A stretch of DNA of 64,000 bases from Flavobacteriaceae bacterium UBA2540 (lineage in GTDB: Bacteria; Bacteroidota; Bacteroidia; Flavobacteriales; Flavobacteriaceae), in assembly GCA_002340765.1 (NCBI GenBank), contig DDMS01000033.1, positions 30,093-94,092 on the forward strand. Reading direction: 5' to 3'. Both the position numbers and the translations under genes were made by a program. Shown here piece after piece: positions 1-8,676 of the stretch; positions within the stretch are counted from its first letter, which is position 1, and each line of letters begins with the position of its first letter. The notes under the pieces were generated by a model. It made no database searches. It was not told where the DNA came from and saw only the letters and a program-made list of their open reading frames with translations.

Positions 1-1107
1 CGTAAAATCAATCTCTTCTTTGGTCGTAAATTTTGAAAATGAAAAACGGACGGAGGTCTTTTTGGCTTCTTCATCGTTCAATATTTCAGCTAAAACATGT
101 GAACCTTTATTGCTTCCACTTTGGCAAGCTGAACCTCCCGAAACGGCAATTCCTGCCATATCTAAACTAAATAAAAGTAGGTCATTTTTTGTTGGAAATC
201 GAACATTTAAAATGGTGTAAGTACTTCTGCTTTCATCAGCAGAAAATCCATTGAAATGGATATTTTCAAAATGATGATTCAATTCAGTAATAAAATATTT
301 TTTGATTTCTAAAATTTGATTCCTGTCTTTTTCTAAATTTTGAATAGCGATAGACAATGCTTTTTCCATTCCTAAAATGCCAGCAACATTTTCGGTACTT
401 GCTCTTGCTCCTTTTTCTTGATTTCCGCCATAAAACATCGGTAAAACTACCATTCCTTTCTTAAAATAAGCAAAACCTACACCTTTTGGACCGTGAAATT
501 TATGAGCACTTGCCACGATAAAATCAATAGAAAATTGCTGTAAATCAAGCGGATAATGTCCTATAGTTTGCACAGTATCTGAATGAAAAAGAGCATGGTA
601 TTTAATGGCAAGATGACAAACTTCTTCTACTGGAAGTAGGTTTCCAATTTCATTATTGATGAGCATTAAACTCATCAGTGTTTTTTTATCAGAGGTAGCT
701 AAAAGGGTTTCTAAATGGTGTAAATCTAAGTTTCCTTGAGCATCTAAATCAACAAAATCCAACTGAATTCCTTGTGATTTTTCTAAAAATTCACAAGTGT
801 GCAACACTGCATGATGTTCTATTTTTGAAGTAATTATTCGTTGAACTCCCAAATTCAAAACAGCATTGTGCAAAATCAAATTATCAGCTTCAGTACCTCC
901 TGAAGTGAAAATAATTTCGCTTGCAGCAACATTGAAATGTCCTGCAATATTTTTTCGAACATTTTCAATAGCTGTTTTTGCTTTACGACCAAATTGATGC
1001 GTTGAAGACGGATTTCCATAATTTTCTAAAGACGCAGCATGCATTACTGATAAAACTTCAGCATCAATCATTGTAGTTGCAGCATTGTCTAAATAAATCG
1101 CTTTCAT
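1..1107 (-). CDS. cysteine desulfurase (NifS/IscS family), 3' end cut by window edge
   Basis: PLP enzyme that takes sulfur from L-cysteine to a protein persulfide for Fe-S cluster, thio-tRNA or cofactor synthesis in the cytosol. The reading frame opens at the ATG at 1105-1107 and is still open at base 1, giving 369 residues of a family that is usually about 380-400 long. The N-terminus YLDNAATT is the family hallmark. The PLP lysine lies in SAHKFHGPKG (about residue 203) and the catalytic cysteine in GGSACQSGS (about residue 328), on the mobile loop. Only the extreme C-terminus is missing. No scaffold gene (iscU/sufU) is visible beside it, so whether it serves Fe-S assembly or tRNA thiolation is not decided. 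Confidence 0.93.
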   Translation of the reverse strand, partial: MKAIYLDNAATTMIDAEVLSVMHAASLENYGNPSSTHQFGRKAKTAIENVRKNIAGHFNVAASEIIFTSGGTEADNLILHNAVLNLGVQRIITSKIEHHAVLHTCEFLEKSQGIQLDFVDLDAQGNLDLHHLETLLATSDKKTLMSLMLINNEIGNLLPVEEVCHLAIKYHALFHSDTVQTIGHYPLDLQQFSIDFIVASAHKFHGPKGVGFAYFKKGMVVLPMFYGGNQEKGARASTENVAGILGMEKALSIAIQNLEKDRNQILEIKKYFITELNHHFENIHFNGFSADESRSTYTILNVRFPTKNDLLLFSLDMAGIAVSGGSACQSGSNKGSHVLAEILNDEEAKKTSVRFSFSKFTTKEEIDFT

Positions 1108-1130
1108 AATGCAAAAATACGGTTTCTATA

Positions 1131-1688
1131 TTAGTAATTTACATTTTGATAAAACGCAACTTCTGTGGCTCCTAAACCATACTTTTTATAAGAAGCATCA
1201 TAATATTTGACGGAATATTTTTGAAATAAATTCATCAATTCCGATTTCAAAACCCCTTCTCCTACTCCATGTATAAACACCATTTTCGGGATTCTTTTAA
1301 AAATAGCAAATTCAATTTTTTGCTTTGCAGTATCTAATTGTAAATTCAACATGTCATAATTATCCATTCCTTTTGTGGAATTGACCAATTGATTGATGTG
1401 CAAATCAACCTCAAAAACGACTTCATTTTTTTCCTTCTTAAAAGCACTTTTCTTAGTTGGCTGTGAAGCAATTTTTTCTTTCAACAGTTGATGATTGATA
1501 TCCGAAAACTTAGAAAGTTCATATTGATCTTTTTCAATTTTTACCAATTCAGTAGCTAAAAAAACCAAAATCATTCCATCTTCTAATTTTACAGAAATAT
1601 TTTCTCCCTCAATTTTGATAACTTTACCTTTGTAAACATCATCTAAAACAGCTACATTATTTCCAATTTCTAAACGCATCATTAACAT
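1131..1688 (-). CDS. Smr-domain protein (DUF2027-type N-terminus)
   Basis: Protein of 185 residues ending in a Smr (small MutS-related) domain with the signature HGVGEGVLKSEL near residue 130, the loop associated with nucleic-acid nicking or binding in this superfamily. The N-terminal half (GNNVAVLDDVYKGKVIKI) looks like the small beta-barrel found ahead of Smr domains in Bacteroidota proteins. Three ATGs lie close together (1688, 1682, 1679); the one giving MRLEIG is equally plausible. It ends 24 bp upstream of the cysteine desulfurase start on the same strand, so the two may be cotranscribed. The exact substrate is unknown. Confidence 0.8.
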   Translation of the reverse strand: MLMMRLEIGNNVAVLDDVYKGKVIKIEGENISVKLEDGMILVFLATELVKIEKDQYELSKFSDINHQLLKEKIASQPTKKSAFKKEKNEVVFEVDLHINQLVNSTKGMDNYDMLNLQLDTAKQKIEFAIFKRIPKMVFIHGVGEGVLKSELMNLFQKYSVKYYDASYKKYGLGATEVAFYQNVNY

Positions 1689-1742
1689 TAAATTAATTTA
1701 AAAAGAAACCTTAACGGTTAATTTAGTGCAAAAATAATTAAG

Positions 1743-2375
1743 ATGCTGAGGACTTCTTCTATTTCTACTAAAAACTTCTTTGAAAAAGCTAAAAAAAAGA
1801 TTTTGATTAGTGAAAATAGATATAAATATTTAATAAAAATTGCTGAAACGATTGCCAAAAAATATCGTAAAAATGAATTGGTTAACCTCAATTTTATTTG
1901 CATCAACAATTCGAGAAGAAGTCAATTAGCACAAGTTTGGAGTTTTTTTGCCGCCCATTATTTTAATCTAAATATACGTTCTTTTTCAGGAGGAACAGAA
2001 ATAGGTTGTTTCAATAGAAGTTCGATTAAAACACTCCAAAAAGTTGGTTTCTCTTTTCAGTTGAATAATTTCTCGCATCAAAATCCTACCTACCAAATTT
2101 CATTTGAAGGCAACAAGGAAACCTTAATGGTTTTTTCGAAATTATTTGACGATACTGGAAATCCAAATTCGTTTATTGGTATTATGACTTGTGCTGTTTC
2201 TGATGAAAATATTCCTTTCATAACCTCTGCAAATCAACTCTTTCAATTGCCTTTTGAAGACCCAAAACGCGCAGATGGAACTTTGAGACAAGAGGAAGTT
2301 TATCTTGCTACAAATAGAAGAATTGCTGGTGAAATTTTTATCATTTTCAATGAAGTAAAACAATTGTTGACCTAA
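1743..2375 (+). CDS. low-molecular-weight protein tyrosine phosphatase / arsenate reductase-like protein
   Basis: Protein of 210 residues with a P-loop FICINNSRRSQ (about residues 57-67) that keeps the CX5R phosphatase motif. A second anchor is the segment LPFEDPKRADGT near the C-terminus, which fits the Asp-Pro acid loop of the LMW-PTPase/ArsC fold. The second cysteine of thiol-coupled arsenate reductases is an arginine here (CINNSRR rather than CxxNSCR), so a redox arsenate cycle is unlikely and a phosphatase-like role is favoured. There are no ars genes nearby. The gene is transcribed divergently from the Smr gene and converges with the PPK2 gene, overlapping it by 4 bp. Confidence 0.72.
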   Translation: MLRTSSISTKNFFEKAKKKILISENRYKYLIKIAETIAKKYRKNELVNLNFICINNSRRSQLAQVWSFFAAHYFNLNIRSFSGGTEIGCFNRSSIKTLQKVGFSFQLNNFSHQNPTYQISFEGNKETLMVFSKLFDDTGNPNSFIGIMTCAVSDENIPFITSANQLFQLPFEDPKRADGTLRQEEVYLATNRRIAGEIFIIFNEVKQLLT

Positions 2376-3157
2376 ATCTCAATACTTTTATCATACGGAA
2401 TCATTTTTAAAATATGATTAATTACGTTTATTCTTGCGTCCGTTTTTCTGTTTGCACTAATTATTTTCCAAGGAGAAATTTTGGTGTTTGTCCTTAAAAA
2501 CATGGCGTTTTTATAATCTGTATATTGTTCCCATAATTCTTGGGCTTTCTCATCTAATTTAGTCATTTTCCATTGTTTCAGTGGATCTTTTTTGATTTCA
2601 GCAAAGCGTTTTGCTTGTTCGGTTTTTGAAATTGACATGTAGATTTTCACCAAATGAATACCTGATTCTAAAATCATTCTCTCAAAATCATTTACTTGAT
2701 TCATGAAAATTTCATATTCTTCATGCGTACAAAATCCATTTACTGGTTCAACAACTGCTCTGTTATACCAACTTCTATCGAAAAAAACCATTTCTCCTGC
2801 TTTTGGAAATTGCTCTACATATCGTTGAAAATACCACTGAGATTCCTCATCTTTTGATGGTTTTGGCAAAGCAACAATTCGCATGTGACGTGGATTTATT
2901 CGTTCAGTAACACGTCTAATTGCACCACCTTTTCCTGCAGCATCTCTACCTTGAAAAACAATGATAATTCGTTCATCATTATTGATTGCCCAAGTTTGAA
3001 GGCGAATTAATTCGCCTTGCAATTTTTCAATCTTTTTCTGATAATCAATATATCTTAGAGCTTTTTCAACACTATAAGGTTCTTTTAAAAGCAATGCCAG
3101 AAATCCTTTTTTGGTATTTAATCTTTTTACGTCTTCTTCTTTTAGATTTAATTTCAT
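2372..3157 (-). CDS. ppk2: PPK2-family polyphosphate kinase (copy 1)
   Basis: Cytosolic P-loop kinase that moves phosphate between polyphosphate and nucleotides. The 261-residue protein has Walker A FQGRDAAGKGG, the lid and substrate segment INPRHMRIVALPKPS, and the Walker B/catalytic motif FFDRSWYNRAVVEPV. The C-terminal ISPWKII segment is typical of PPK2. Length matches the short single-domain class. It is the downstream member of a tandem pair, with only 4 bp separating it from the upstream copy, so the two are almost certainly one transcript. Nucleotide preference (ADP, GDP or AMP) cannot be settled by eye. Confidence 0.9.
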   Translation of the reverse strand: MKLNLKEEDVKRLNTKKGFLALLLKEPYSVEKALRYIDYQKKIEKLQGELIRLQTWAINNDERIIIVFQGRDAAGKGGAIRRVTERINPRHMRIVALPKPSKDEESQWYFQRYVEQFPKAGEMVFFDRSWYNRAVVEPVNGFCTHEEYEIFMNQVNDFERMILESGIHLVKIYMSISKTEQAKRFAEIKKDPLKQWKMTKLDEKAQELWEQYTDYKNAMFLRTNTKISPWKIISANRKTDARINVINHILKMIPYDKSIEI

Positions 3158-3161
3158 ACAA

Positions 3162-4031
3162 TTAGTCTATTTGATGAATATTTGAACGAAAATAACGCAT
3201 AACAACATTTGGATCTGGTGTTAAAACGGTTCCAGCTTCTGATTTTCCTTCATAATAAAACTGTGATAAAACTTGTCTCATTGATTCTAATCTTGCTGAT
3301 CTTTTATCATTTGTTTTGATAATAATCCAAGGACTATAAGTGGTGTGTGTTTTTGAAAACATTTCAGATTTGTAATGGGTGTATTTGTCCCACAAAATTT
3401 GTCCTTGTTTATCAACAGGACTGAATTTCCATCGTTTTAATTCATTTTCTTTTCGCCCTTCAAAACGTTTTAGTTGCTCTTCTTTAGTGATTGATAACCA
3501 AAATTTAATAATCACAACACCATCTTCATACATCATATGTTCAAATTCTGGAACTTGCACCAAAAAATCTTTATATTGTTTGTCAGTACAAAAATCCATC
3601 ACAGGTTCAACAACTGCTCTATTATACCAGCTTCTATCAAAAAAAACAATTTCACCAGGATTTGGCAATTCTTTGATATATCTTTGAAAATACCATTGCC
3701 CTTTTTCAATTTCAGTTGGCTTATTTAAAGCCACTAACCTACTTGATCTTGGATTTAAATGCTCCATAAATCTTCTGATATTTCCACCTTTTCCTGCAGC
3801 ATCTCTTCCCTCAAAAATCACAGCAACACGCATGTTCTCATTCGAAATATGTCTTTGTAATTTTACCAACTCAATCTGTAAAAGTCTTAATTCATTATTG
3901 TAAGAAAGTGCATCTATCACTTTGTCATAAGAAATATCCTTTTCTTTTATTTTAGCAAGTAATTCTTGATTACTTTTTATATTTTCAAAATCTTCTGCGG
4001 TCAGCTTTTCTTTGATAATCATCTCGTTCAT
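3162..4031 (-). CDS. ppk2: PPK2-family polyphosphate kinase (copy 2)
   Basis: Second PPK2 paralogue, 289 residues, with Walker A FEGRDAAGKGG, the FFDRSWYNRAVVEPV catalytic segment and YSPWIII near the end. It is longer than its neighbour through an N-terminal extension and a C-terminal tail (GTVLTPDPNVVMRYFRSN). The core is clearly homologous to copy 1, but the nucleotide-facing and tail regions differ, so the two enzymes may prefer different nucleotides or directions. It is first in the two-gene operon. Start options are 4031 and the ATG nine bases downstream (MIIKEK). Confidence 0.9.
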   Translation of the reverse strand: MNEMIIKEKLTAEDFENIKSNQELLAKIKEKDISYDKVIDALSYNNELRLLQIELVKLQRHISNENMRVAVIFEGRDAAGKGGNIRRFMEHLNPRSSRLVALNKPTEIEKGQWYFQRYIKELPNPGEIVFFDRSWYNRAVVEPVMDFCTDKQYKDFLVQVPEFEHMMYEDGVVIIKFWLSITKEEQLKRFEGRKENELKRWKFSPVDKQGQILWDKYTHYKSEMFSKTHTTYSPWIIIKTNDKRSARLESMRQVLSQFYYEGKSEAGTVLTPDPNVVMRYFRSNIHQID

Positions 4032-4115
4032 TTAACAGCACTAAAATAAAACCTTTTTTTTATTATTTCGCAATAAAATAATCTAATTATTTTTGTTCAA
4101 TTATATTTGTAAACT

Positions 4116-5066
4116 ATGAAATTTACAATCTCATATTTTTTATTTTTTTTTTCCCTTTGGATGTTTTCTCAGCAAAAATTTTCTAGAGAAATCAGTTTTG
4201 TGAATGATAATGATTTGTTCGTTTCTACTGACAAAGACCGATATTACACTAATGGAATTTTTTTGAGTTACAAATACCTCTCAAATTCAGAAAGAAAAAA
4301 TCTAGAAAAGAGAATTTTTCAATGGCAAATTGGTCATAAAATGTTTACTCCTTATAAAGCTGTTGTAACTTCAAAAGCTTACCATGACAGAGCATTTGCA
4401 GCTTATTTATATGGGGTTTTTGGTTTTACAAATGTTTATAAAACAAACAAAATCTTTTCAACTTCTGTTGAAGTTGGTGTGATTGGTGAAAATGCTTTCG
4501 GAAAAGAATTACAAAATTTTATACATGATATTTATGGTTTTAAAAGAGCAACTGGTTGGGAATATCAAATAAAAAATGCTTTAGGAATTAATTTTTATGC
4601 TTCTTATGAAGCTTTTTTAGTGAAAAATCCTTCGGGATTTTATGACCTCACTTGGGTGAACTCGGCAAATATTGGATCAGTTTTTACAGATATTTCTTCT
4701 GGGATTTATGGCAGAATTGGTTTTAAACCATTACAAAAAATAGCAAATTCAATTGCATTTAAAACCAATTTAAACAATCAAAACAACAAAGATGTAAGAG
4801 AAATTGAATCCTTTTTGTTCATAAAACCAACTTTAAGAGTAGCACTTTATGATGCTACTATTCAAGGAAGTTTTTTAAATCCAGGAAGCGAAGTTACAAC
4901 TGCTCTGGTTCCTTTAGTTTTTCAACTTGAAGTTGGATTTAAATTCACTGCAAATAGGTTTCATTTTGCTTATGTTTATAATTACAATACCTCTAGATCT
5001 CAAGGTTTACGATTTGAAAACGGAAATAAATTCGGAACAATTTCAGTGCATTATTTAATGCATTAA
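4116..5066 (+). CDS. lipid A deacylase LpxR family outer-membrane protein (DUF2219)
   Basis: Protein of 316 residues with a short signal peptide ending at WMFSQQ, followed by a beta-barrel-like pattern of alternating hydrophobic residues. The N-terminus FVNDNDLF, the YYTNGIF stretch, and DRAFAAYLYG match the LpxR/DUF2219 family, whose Salmonella member removes the 3'-acyloxyacyl chain from lipid A at the outer membrane using an Asn-Asp pair, Thr, His and Glu. The NDND pair and a candidate His (FIHDIYGF) are present. A TATATTTG element at 4102-4109 resembles a Bacteroidota -7 box, but no good -33 was found. The tail overlaps the convergent helicase gene by 4 bp. Confidence 0.75.
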   Translation: MKFTISYFLFFFSLWMFSQQKFSREISFVNDNDLFVSTDKDRYYTNGIFLSYKYLSNSERKNLEKRIFQWQIGHKMFTPYKAVVTSKAYHDRAFAAYLYGVFGFTNVYKTNKIFSTSVEVGVIGENAFGKELQNFIHDIYGFKRATGWEYQIKNALGINFYASYEAFLVKNPSGFYDLTWVNSANIGSVFTDISSGIYGRIGFKPLQKIANSIAFKTNLNNQNNKDVREIESFLFIKPTLRVALYDATIQGSFLNPGSEVTTALVPLVFQLEVGFKFTANRFHFAYVYNYNTSRSQGLRFENGNKFGTISVHYLMH

Positions 5067-6487
5067 TTGGTGAAAAAATCGTCTTTAAAACCAATTAAAT
5101 ACAATTTTTCTTGAGCTCTTGTGATGGCCGTATACAACCATCTATAATACTCTTTTGAAACTCCATCAGGCAAATAAGGCTGTTCTACAAAAACAGTTTT
5201 CCATTGCCCTCCTTGCGATTTATGACATGTAATTGCATAAGAAAACTTAACTTGTAGCGCATTAAAATATGGATTTTTTTTGATGGCTAAAAATTGTTTA
5301 GCGTTAGAAGTTTCATCAGCATAATCCTCTTTCACTGCTTTATATAATTTGTTTGATTCTTCAAAAGTCAAAGAGGGACTTTCACTGGTCAAAGTATCTA
5401 AAATCAGGACAGTATCAAAAGGAATCATCTCAGGATAATCTAACATTCTAATGGAAACTTCTGCAAAAGTAAATCCATAGATTTCTTTGATTGAAAATAT
5501 TCTAAGGACTTCACAAATGTCTCCATTTGCAATAAATCCAGCAGCCGAAGTTTCATTCAGCCAAAAATAATTATTTTTTACAACCATGATAAAATCACCT
5601 GCAGAAATCAAATTTTCTTGTCCTCGAATTTGTATCCGAATTTGTTGATTGTAATCATTTGCTCTTTTATTTGAGCGAACAATCAAAGTAGTATCCTCGA
5701 CTCCATTTAAATTATATGCATCCATAATTGCATCTTCAATGTCATATCCATCTTCTAATCTTTTGATATCAGGATATTTTAAATGAAACTGAAATGGATT
5801 TTCTTCACGTTGAATTAAATTCCGAAGTTGAGTTGCATTGAATAAAATTCCCGAGTTTTCATGTTGACGCATTACTTCATCTAATTCGATTTCTTTTACT
5901 TCTTTTAAGTATTGGTTTTTCAAAATTTCAGCATCCAAAGCTGGACTAATGGCCAATTTTACTGGTGGAAGTTGGGCAGTATCTCCAATAAATAACAATT
6001 TGCAATCTTCTCCTTCATTTACATAAGAAATTAAATCATCTAACAACGAAGTTGCATCAAAAGATTGCTGTTGTTGATTGTCATCAGGAATCATGGAGGC
6101 TTCATCAACAATAAAAATTGTGTTTTTATGCTTATTAGTTTGCAAAACAAATGAAACACCCCCATTTTGTTGCTTTTTTGGAAAATATATTTTTTTGTGA
6201 ATTGTAAATGCAGGCTTTTTAGAATATACTGAAATCACTTTTGCAGCCCTTCCTGTTGGCGCTAACAAGACAGATTTTTTACCAGCAAACTTTAAAGTAT
6301 TTACAAATGAGCTTATTATTGTTGTTTTTCCTGTTCCTGCATACCCTTTTAAAAGAAATAAACTTTCTTTTTTTGGTTCAAATGTAAAAATACTTAATAA
6401 TTTAAGTAAAATTTCCTGTTTTTTTGTTGGATAAAAAGGAAAATTATTGCGTAATTGCGCGTAGAAATCCGCTGGTTTTTCGATCAT
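5063..6487 (-). CDS. RecD-like superfamily 1 DNA helicase (AAA + UvrD_C_2)
   Basis: Single-protein SF1B-type helicase of 474 residues. Visible motifs in order are Walker A KGYAGTGKTT (motif I), VDEASM (motif II), GDTAQLPPV (motif III), TCHKSQGGQW and YTAITRA (the C-terminal UvrD_C_2 motifs). Length is much shorter than RecD2, with no long N-terminal domain, which matches the stand-alone 'ATP-dependent RecD-like helicase' common in flavobacteria. No recB or recC lies nearby, so a role as a free-standing DNA repair or replication helper is inferred rather than shown. Confidence 0.87.
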   Translation of the reverse strand: MIEKPADFYAQLRNNFPFYPTKKQEILLKLLSIFTFEPKKESLFLLKGYAGTGKTTIISSFVNTLKFAGKKSVLLAPTGRAAKVISVYSKKPAFTIHKKIYFPKKQQNGGVSFVLQTNKHKNTIFIVDEASMIPDDNQQQQSFDATSLLDDLISYVNEGEDCKLLFIGDTAQLPPVKLAISPALDAEILKNQYLKEVKEIELDEVMRQHENSGILFNATQLRNLIQREENPFQFHLKYPDIKRLEDGYDIEDAIMDAYNLNGVEDTTLIVRSNKRANDYNQQIRIQIRGQENLISAGDFIMVVKNNYFWLNETSAAGFIANGDICEVLRIFSIKEIYGFTFAEVSIRMLDYPEMIPFDTVLILDTLTSESPSLTFEESNKLYKAVKEDYADETSNAKQFLAIKKNPYFNALQVKFSYAITCHKSQGGQWKTVFVEQPYLPDGVSKEYYRWLYTAITRAQEKLYLIGFKDDFFTN

Positions 6488-6588
6488 ATAAAATATAATT
6501 CAACAAAGATACCTTTCTTTATAAATAAAATTTTTAAGATTGAAAAAAAATTGTAGATTTGCCTTATTACTATTAAAAACAAAATAAA

Positions 6589-7323
6589 ATGAGTTTATTT
6601 CTGATGATTTTAGGAGCTGTCTTAGTGGCCGTTCTTATTGCTTTTGCGATTGTTAAATACCTTCCTTTAAACTTGCGTTGGATTCCTTCAATAGTAATGT
6701 TATTACTGGCAGTTTTTTTAGGTTTCAAAATTTATAATGGGATTATGGAACCTATTGAATTCAGTAAAACTAAAGTTAAAAAATATGCTCCTGTAGTAGA
6801 AAATTTAAAAATAATTAGAGATGCAGAAGTGAAATTTTTTGAGAAAAATGGAAAATATACTGAAAATAAAGCTTTGCTTATTAAGTTTATTGAAGAAGCA
6901 AAACTTGCATTAACAGAAACGAGAACCGTCATTGATAAAATAAACAAAGGTGGGGGAATTATTGTTGATGTTGAAAGAAGAGTAACTGACACGATTGGTT
7001 ATGAACCTGTTTTGAAATATTTTGAAGGAAGAGATTTTAAAAATATGTTTAAAGTTCCGGGGGTAGAAGGTGCTGAATTTGAATTAGAAATTGGTGAAGT
7101 TGAAAAAGTGCAAGGTCTGATAGTTTCGACTTTTATGGCTAGGACTCCTAAAAAAGCAATTTTAGCAGGAATGAGTGAGTCACTTGTAAAACAAGAATTG
7201 GAAGTCATTCAAACAGATCAAATAAAAGGTGAGTATATTTCAGTTGGTTCACTTGAAGAAGTAACCTCTGGAGGAAACTGGCCACCATCTTATGACAAAC
7301 CAAGTGAAAATAAAAAGCAGTAA
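6589..7323 (+). CDS. conserved membrane protein with a pilin-like segment, function unknown
   Basis: I do not recognise a named family. The 244-residue protein has two membrane segments (about residues 2-23 and 31-49) and then a soluble domain. Directly after the membrane region lies IRDAEVKFFEKNGKYTEN (residues 76-93), which resembles the 'A-x-x-x-x-x-x-G-x-Y' stretch found after the helix of type II/IV pseudopilins. A glycine-rich GGGIIVDVERRV follows, and the C-terminus is basic and low complexity. It overlaps the DUF3822 gene downstream by 32 bp and heads a three-gene run ending in rsmD. A possible -7 element TAGATTTG sits at 6554-6561, without a well-spaced -33. Confidence 0.72.
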   Translation: MSLFLMILGAVLVAVLIAFAIVKYLPLNLRWIPSIVMLLLAVFLGFKIYNGIMEPIEFSKTKVKKYAPVVENLKIIRDAEVKFFEKNGKYTENKALLIKFIEEAKLALTETRTVIDKINKGGGIIVDVERRVTDTIGYEPVLKYFEGRDFKNMFKVPGVEGAEFELEIGEVEKVQGLIVSTFMARTPKKAILAGMSESLVKQELEVIQTDQIKGEYISVGSLEEVTSGGNWPPSYDKPSENKKQ

Positions 7324-8122
7324 AACTTCTTTAAAAAAAACACAAAATAATATTCTATCCATCCAATTTAGTTTGGATGGATTTTCTTTTTGTGTTTCAG
7401 ATTCTAATTCCAAAGAAACACTTTATTTTTCAGAAATTCTGTTTGAAAAACAACTAAATGATCTAGAAGAATTATTAGAAGAAATAATAAATATTTTCAA
7501 AGACAATGCCACTTTACATCTTGAATATCAAGAGGTTTTTGTTATTCATCAAAACAATTTGAATACAATTGTTCCAGAAAGTTATTTTGATGAAAAATTA
7601 CTCCGAAATTATCTGAATTTTAATATTAAAGTTTTACAAACAGACTTCATCACTTTTGATACAATACAAGAAATAAACGCAAAAAATGTATACATCCCTT
7701 ATATAAATATCAACAATTATTTATTTCAAAATTTTGGGGGATTTGAATACAAGCATCATTCAACTATATTTATAGAAAAACTGATGAAAAAAAATCAGCC
7801 ACAAGAAAAAACAATGTTTGTGAATGTGTCTGAGAGAAATATTGATGTTGTTATTTTACAATATGAAAAACTACTATTTAGCAATAGTTTTTTATTTAAT
7901 ACGAAAGAAGACTTTATCTATTATATTTTATTTGTTTCTGAACAATTGCAATTAGATAATAAAGTATTTAAATTATATTTTGTTGGAGAAATTAATACAA
8001 CTTCCGGGTTGTATCAAATTACTTATAAGTATGTAAAAAATGTGAATTTTTTAGAAGGTAATAATCCTATTTTTAAAGAAATCAATTGTGAAAAACACTC
8101 AAATTATCTTTTATTAGGATGA
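7292..8122 (+). CDS. DUF3822 family protein, possible actin-fold (PilM/GspL-like)
   Basis: Protein of 276 residues assigned to DUF3822 from the overall pattern and neighbourhood. Two stretches read like the nucleotide-binding motifs of actin-fold proteins: LSIQFSLDGFSF near residue 23 and NVSERNIDVVIL near residue 174, followed by a FVGEI strand-turn near residue 230. In PilM and GspL the corresponding strands are similarly arranged, but this is inference. The start ATG at 7292 lies inside the end of the upstream membrane protein gene, and its stop overlaps the rsmD start as ATGA, so the three are translationally linked. Confidence 0.75.
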   Translation: MTNQVKIKSSKTSLKKTQNNILSIQFSLDGFSFCVSDSNSKETLYFSEILFEKQLNDLEELLEEIINIFKDNATLHLEYQEVFVIHQNNLNTIVPESYFDEKLLRNYLNFNIKVLQTDFITFDTIQEINAKNVYIPYININNYLFQNFGGFEYKHHSTIFIEKLMKKNQPQEKTMFVNVSERNIDVVILQYEKLLFSNSFLFNTKEDFIYYILFVSEQLQLDNKVFKLYFVGEINTTSGLYQITYKYVKNVNFLEGNNPIFKEINCEKHSNYLLLG

Positions 8123-8676
8123 GAATTATATCAGGAAAACACAAAGGAAGACGCTTGCAAGCGCCCAAAAATTTACCTGTTCGTCCAACAACAGACATGG
8201 CAAAAGAAGGATTGTTTAACGTGTTAAACAACCAATATTATTTCGATTCGATTACCATTATTGATTTATTTTCTGGAACAGGAAATATCAGTTACGAATT
8301 TGCCTCACGAGGTTGCAAAAATATCTATGCAATCGACGAAAACTACAATTGTATCAAATACATTTACAATACTTCAAAAGAGCTTGGACTCGATATTATA
8401 ACCTATAAAAGCGATGTGTATTCGTTTCTGGAAAAAACAACTTTAAAAGCGGATATTATTTTTGCTGATCCTCCTTATAATCTTGAAATTGAAAAATTTT
8501 TAGATATTGTAGAAATCATTTTTCGAAAAAAAATGATTTCTAATGAAGGGATTTTAGTTATTGAACATTCTAAAAATACTGATTTGTCAAAACACAAAAA
8601 TCATAGCCATGACAAACGTTATGGGGGAAATGTATTTAGCTTTTTTGAATTTAAAAACGAAGAAGAAGAACTATAA
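8119..8676 (+). CDS. rsmD: RsmD-type 16S rRNA (guanine-N2) methyltransferase
   Basis: SAM-dependent methyltransferase of 185 residues that modifies G966 (E. coli numbering) of 16S rRNA during small-subunit assembly. It carries the RsmD N-terminus MRIISGKHKGRRL, the RPTTDMAKEGLFNVL substrate-side motif, the SAM-binding glycine loop DLFSGTGNISYE, and the catalytic FADPPY motif. Length matches the family. The start overlaps the DUF3822 stop by 4 bp (ATGA), and the 3' end overlaps the convergent MoxR gene by 6 bp. Confidence 0.93.
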   Translation: MRIISGKHKGRRLQAPKNLPVRPTTDMAKEGLFNVLNNQYYFDSITIIDLFSGTGNISYEFASRGCKNIYAIDENYNCIKYIYNTSKELGLDIITYKSDVYSFLEKTTLKADIIFADPPYNLEIEKFLDIVEIIFRKKMISNEGILVIEHSKNTDLSKHKNHSHDKRYGGNVFSFFEFKNEEEEL

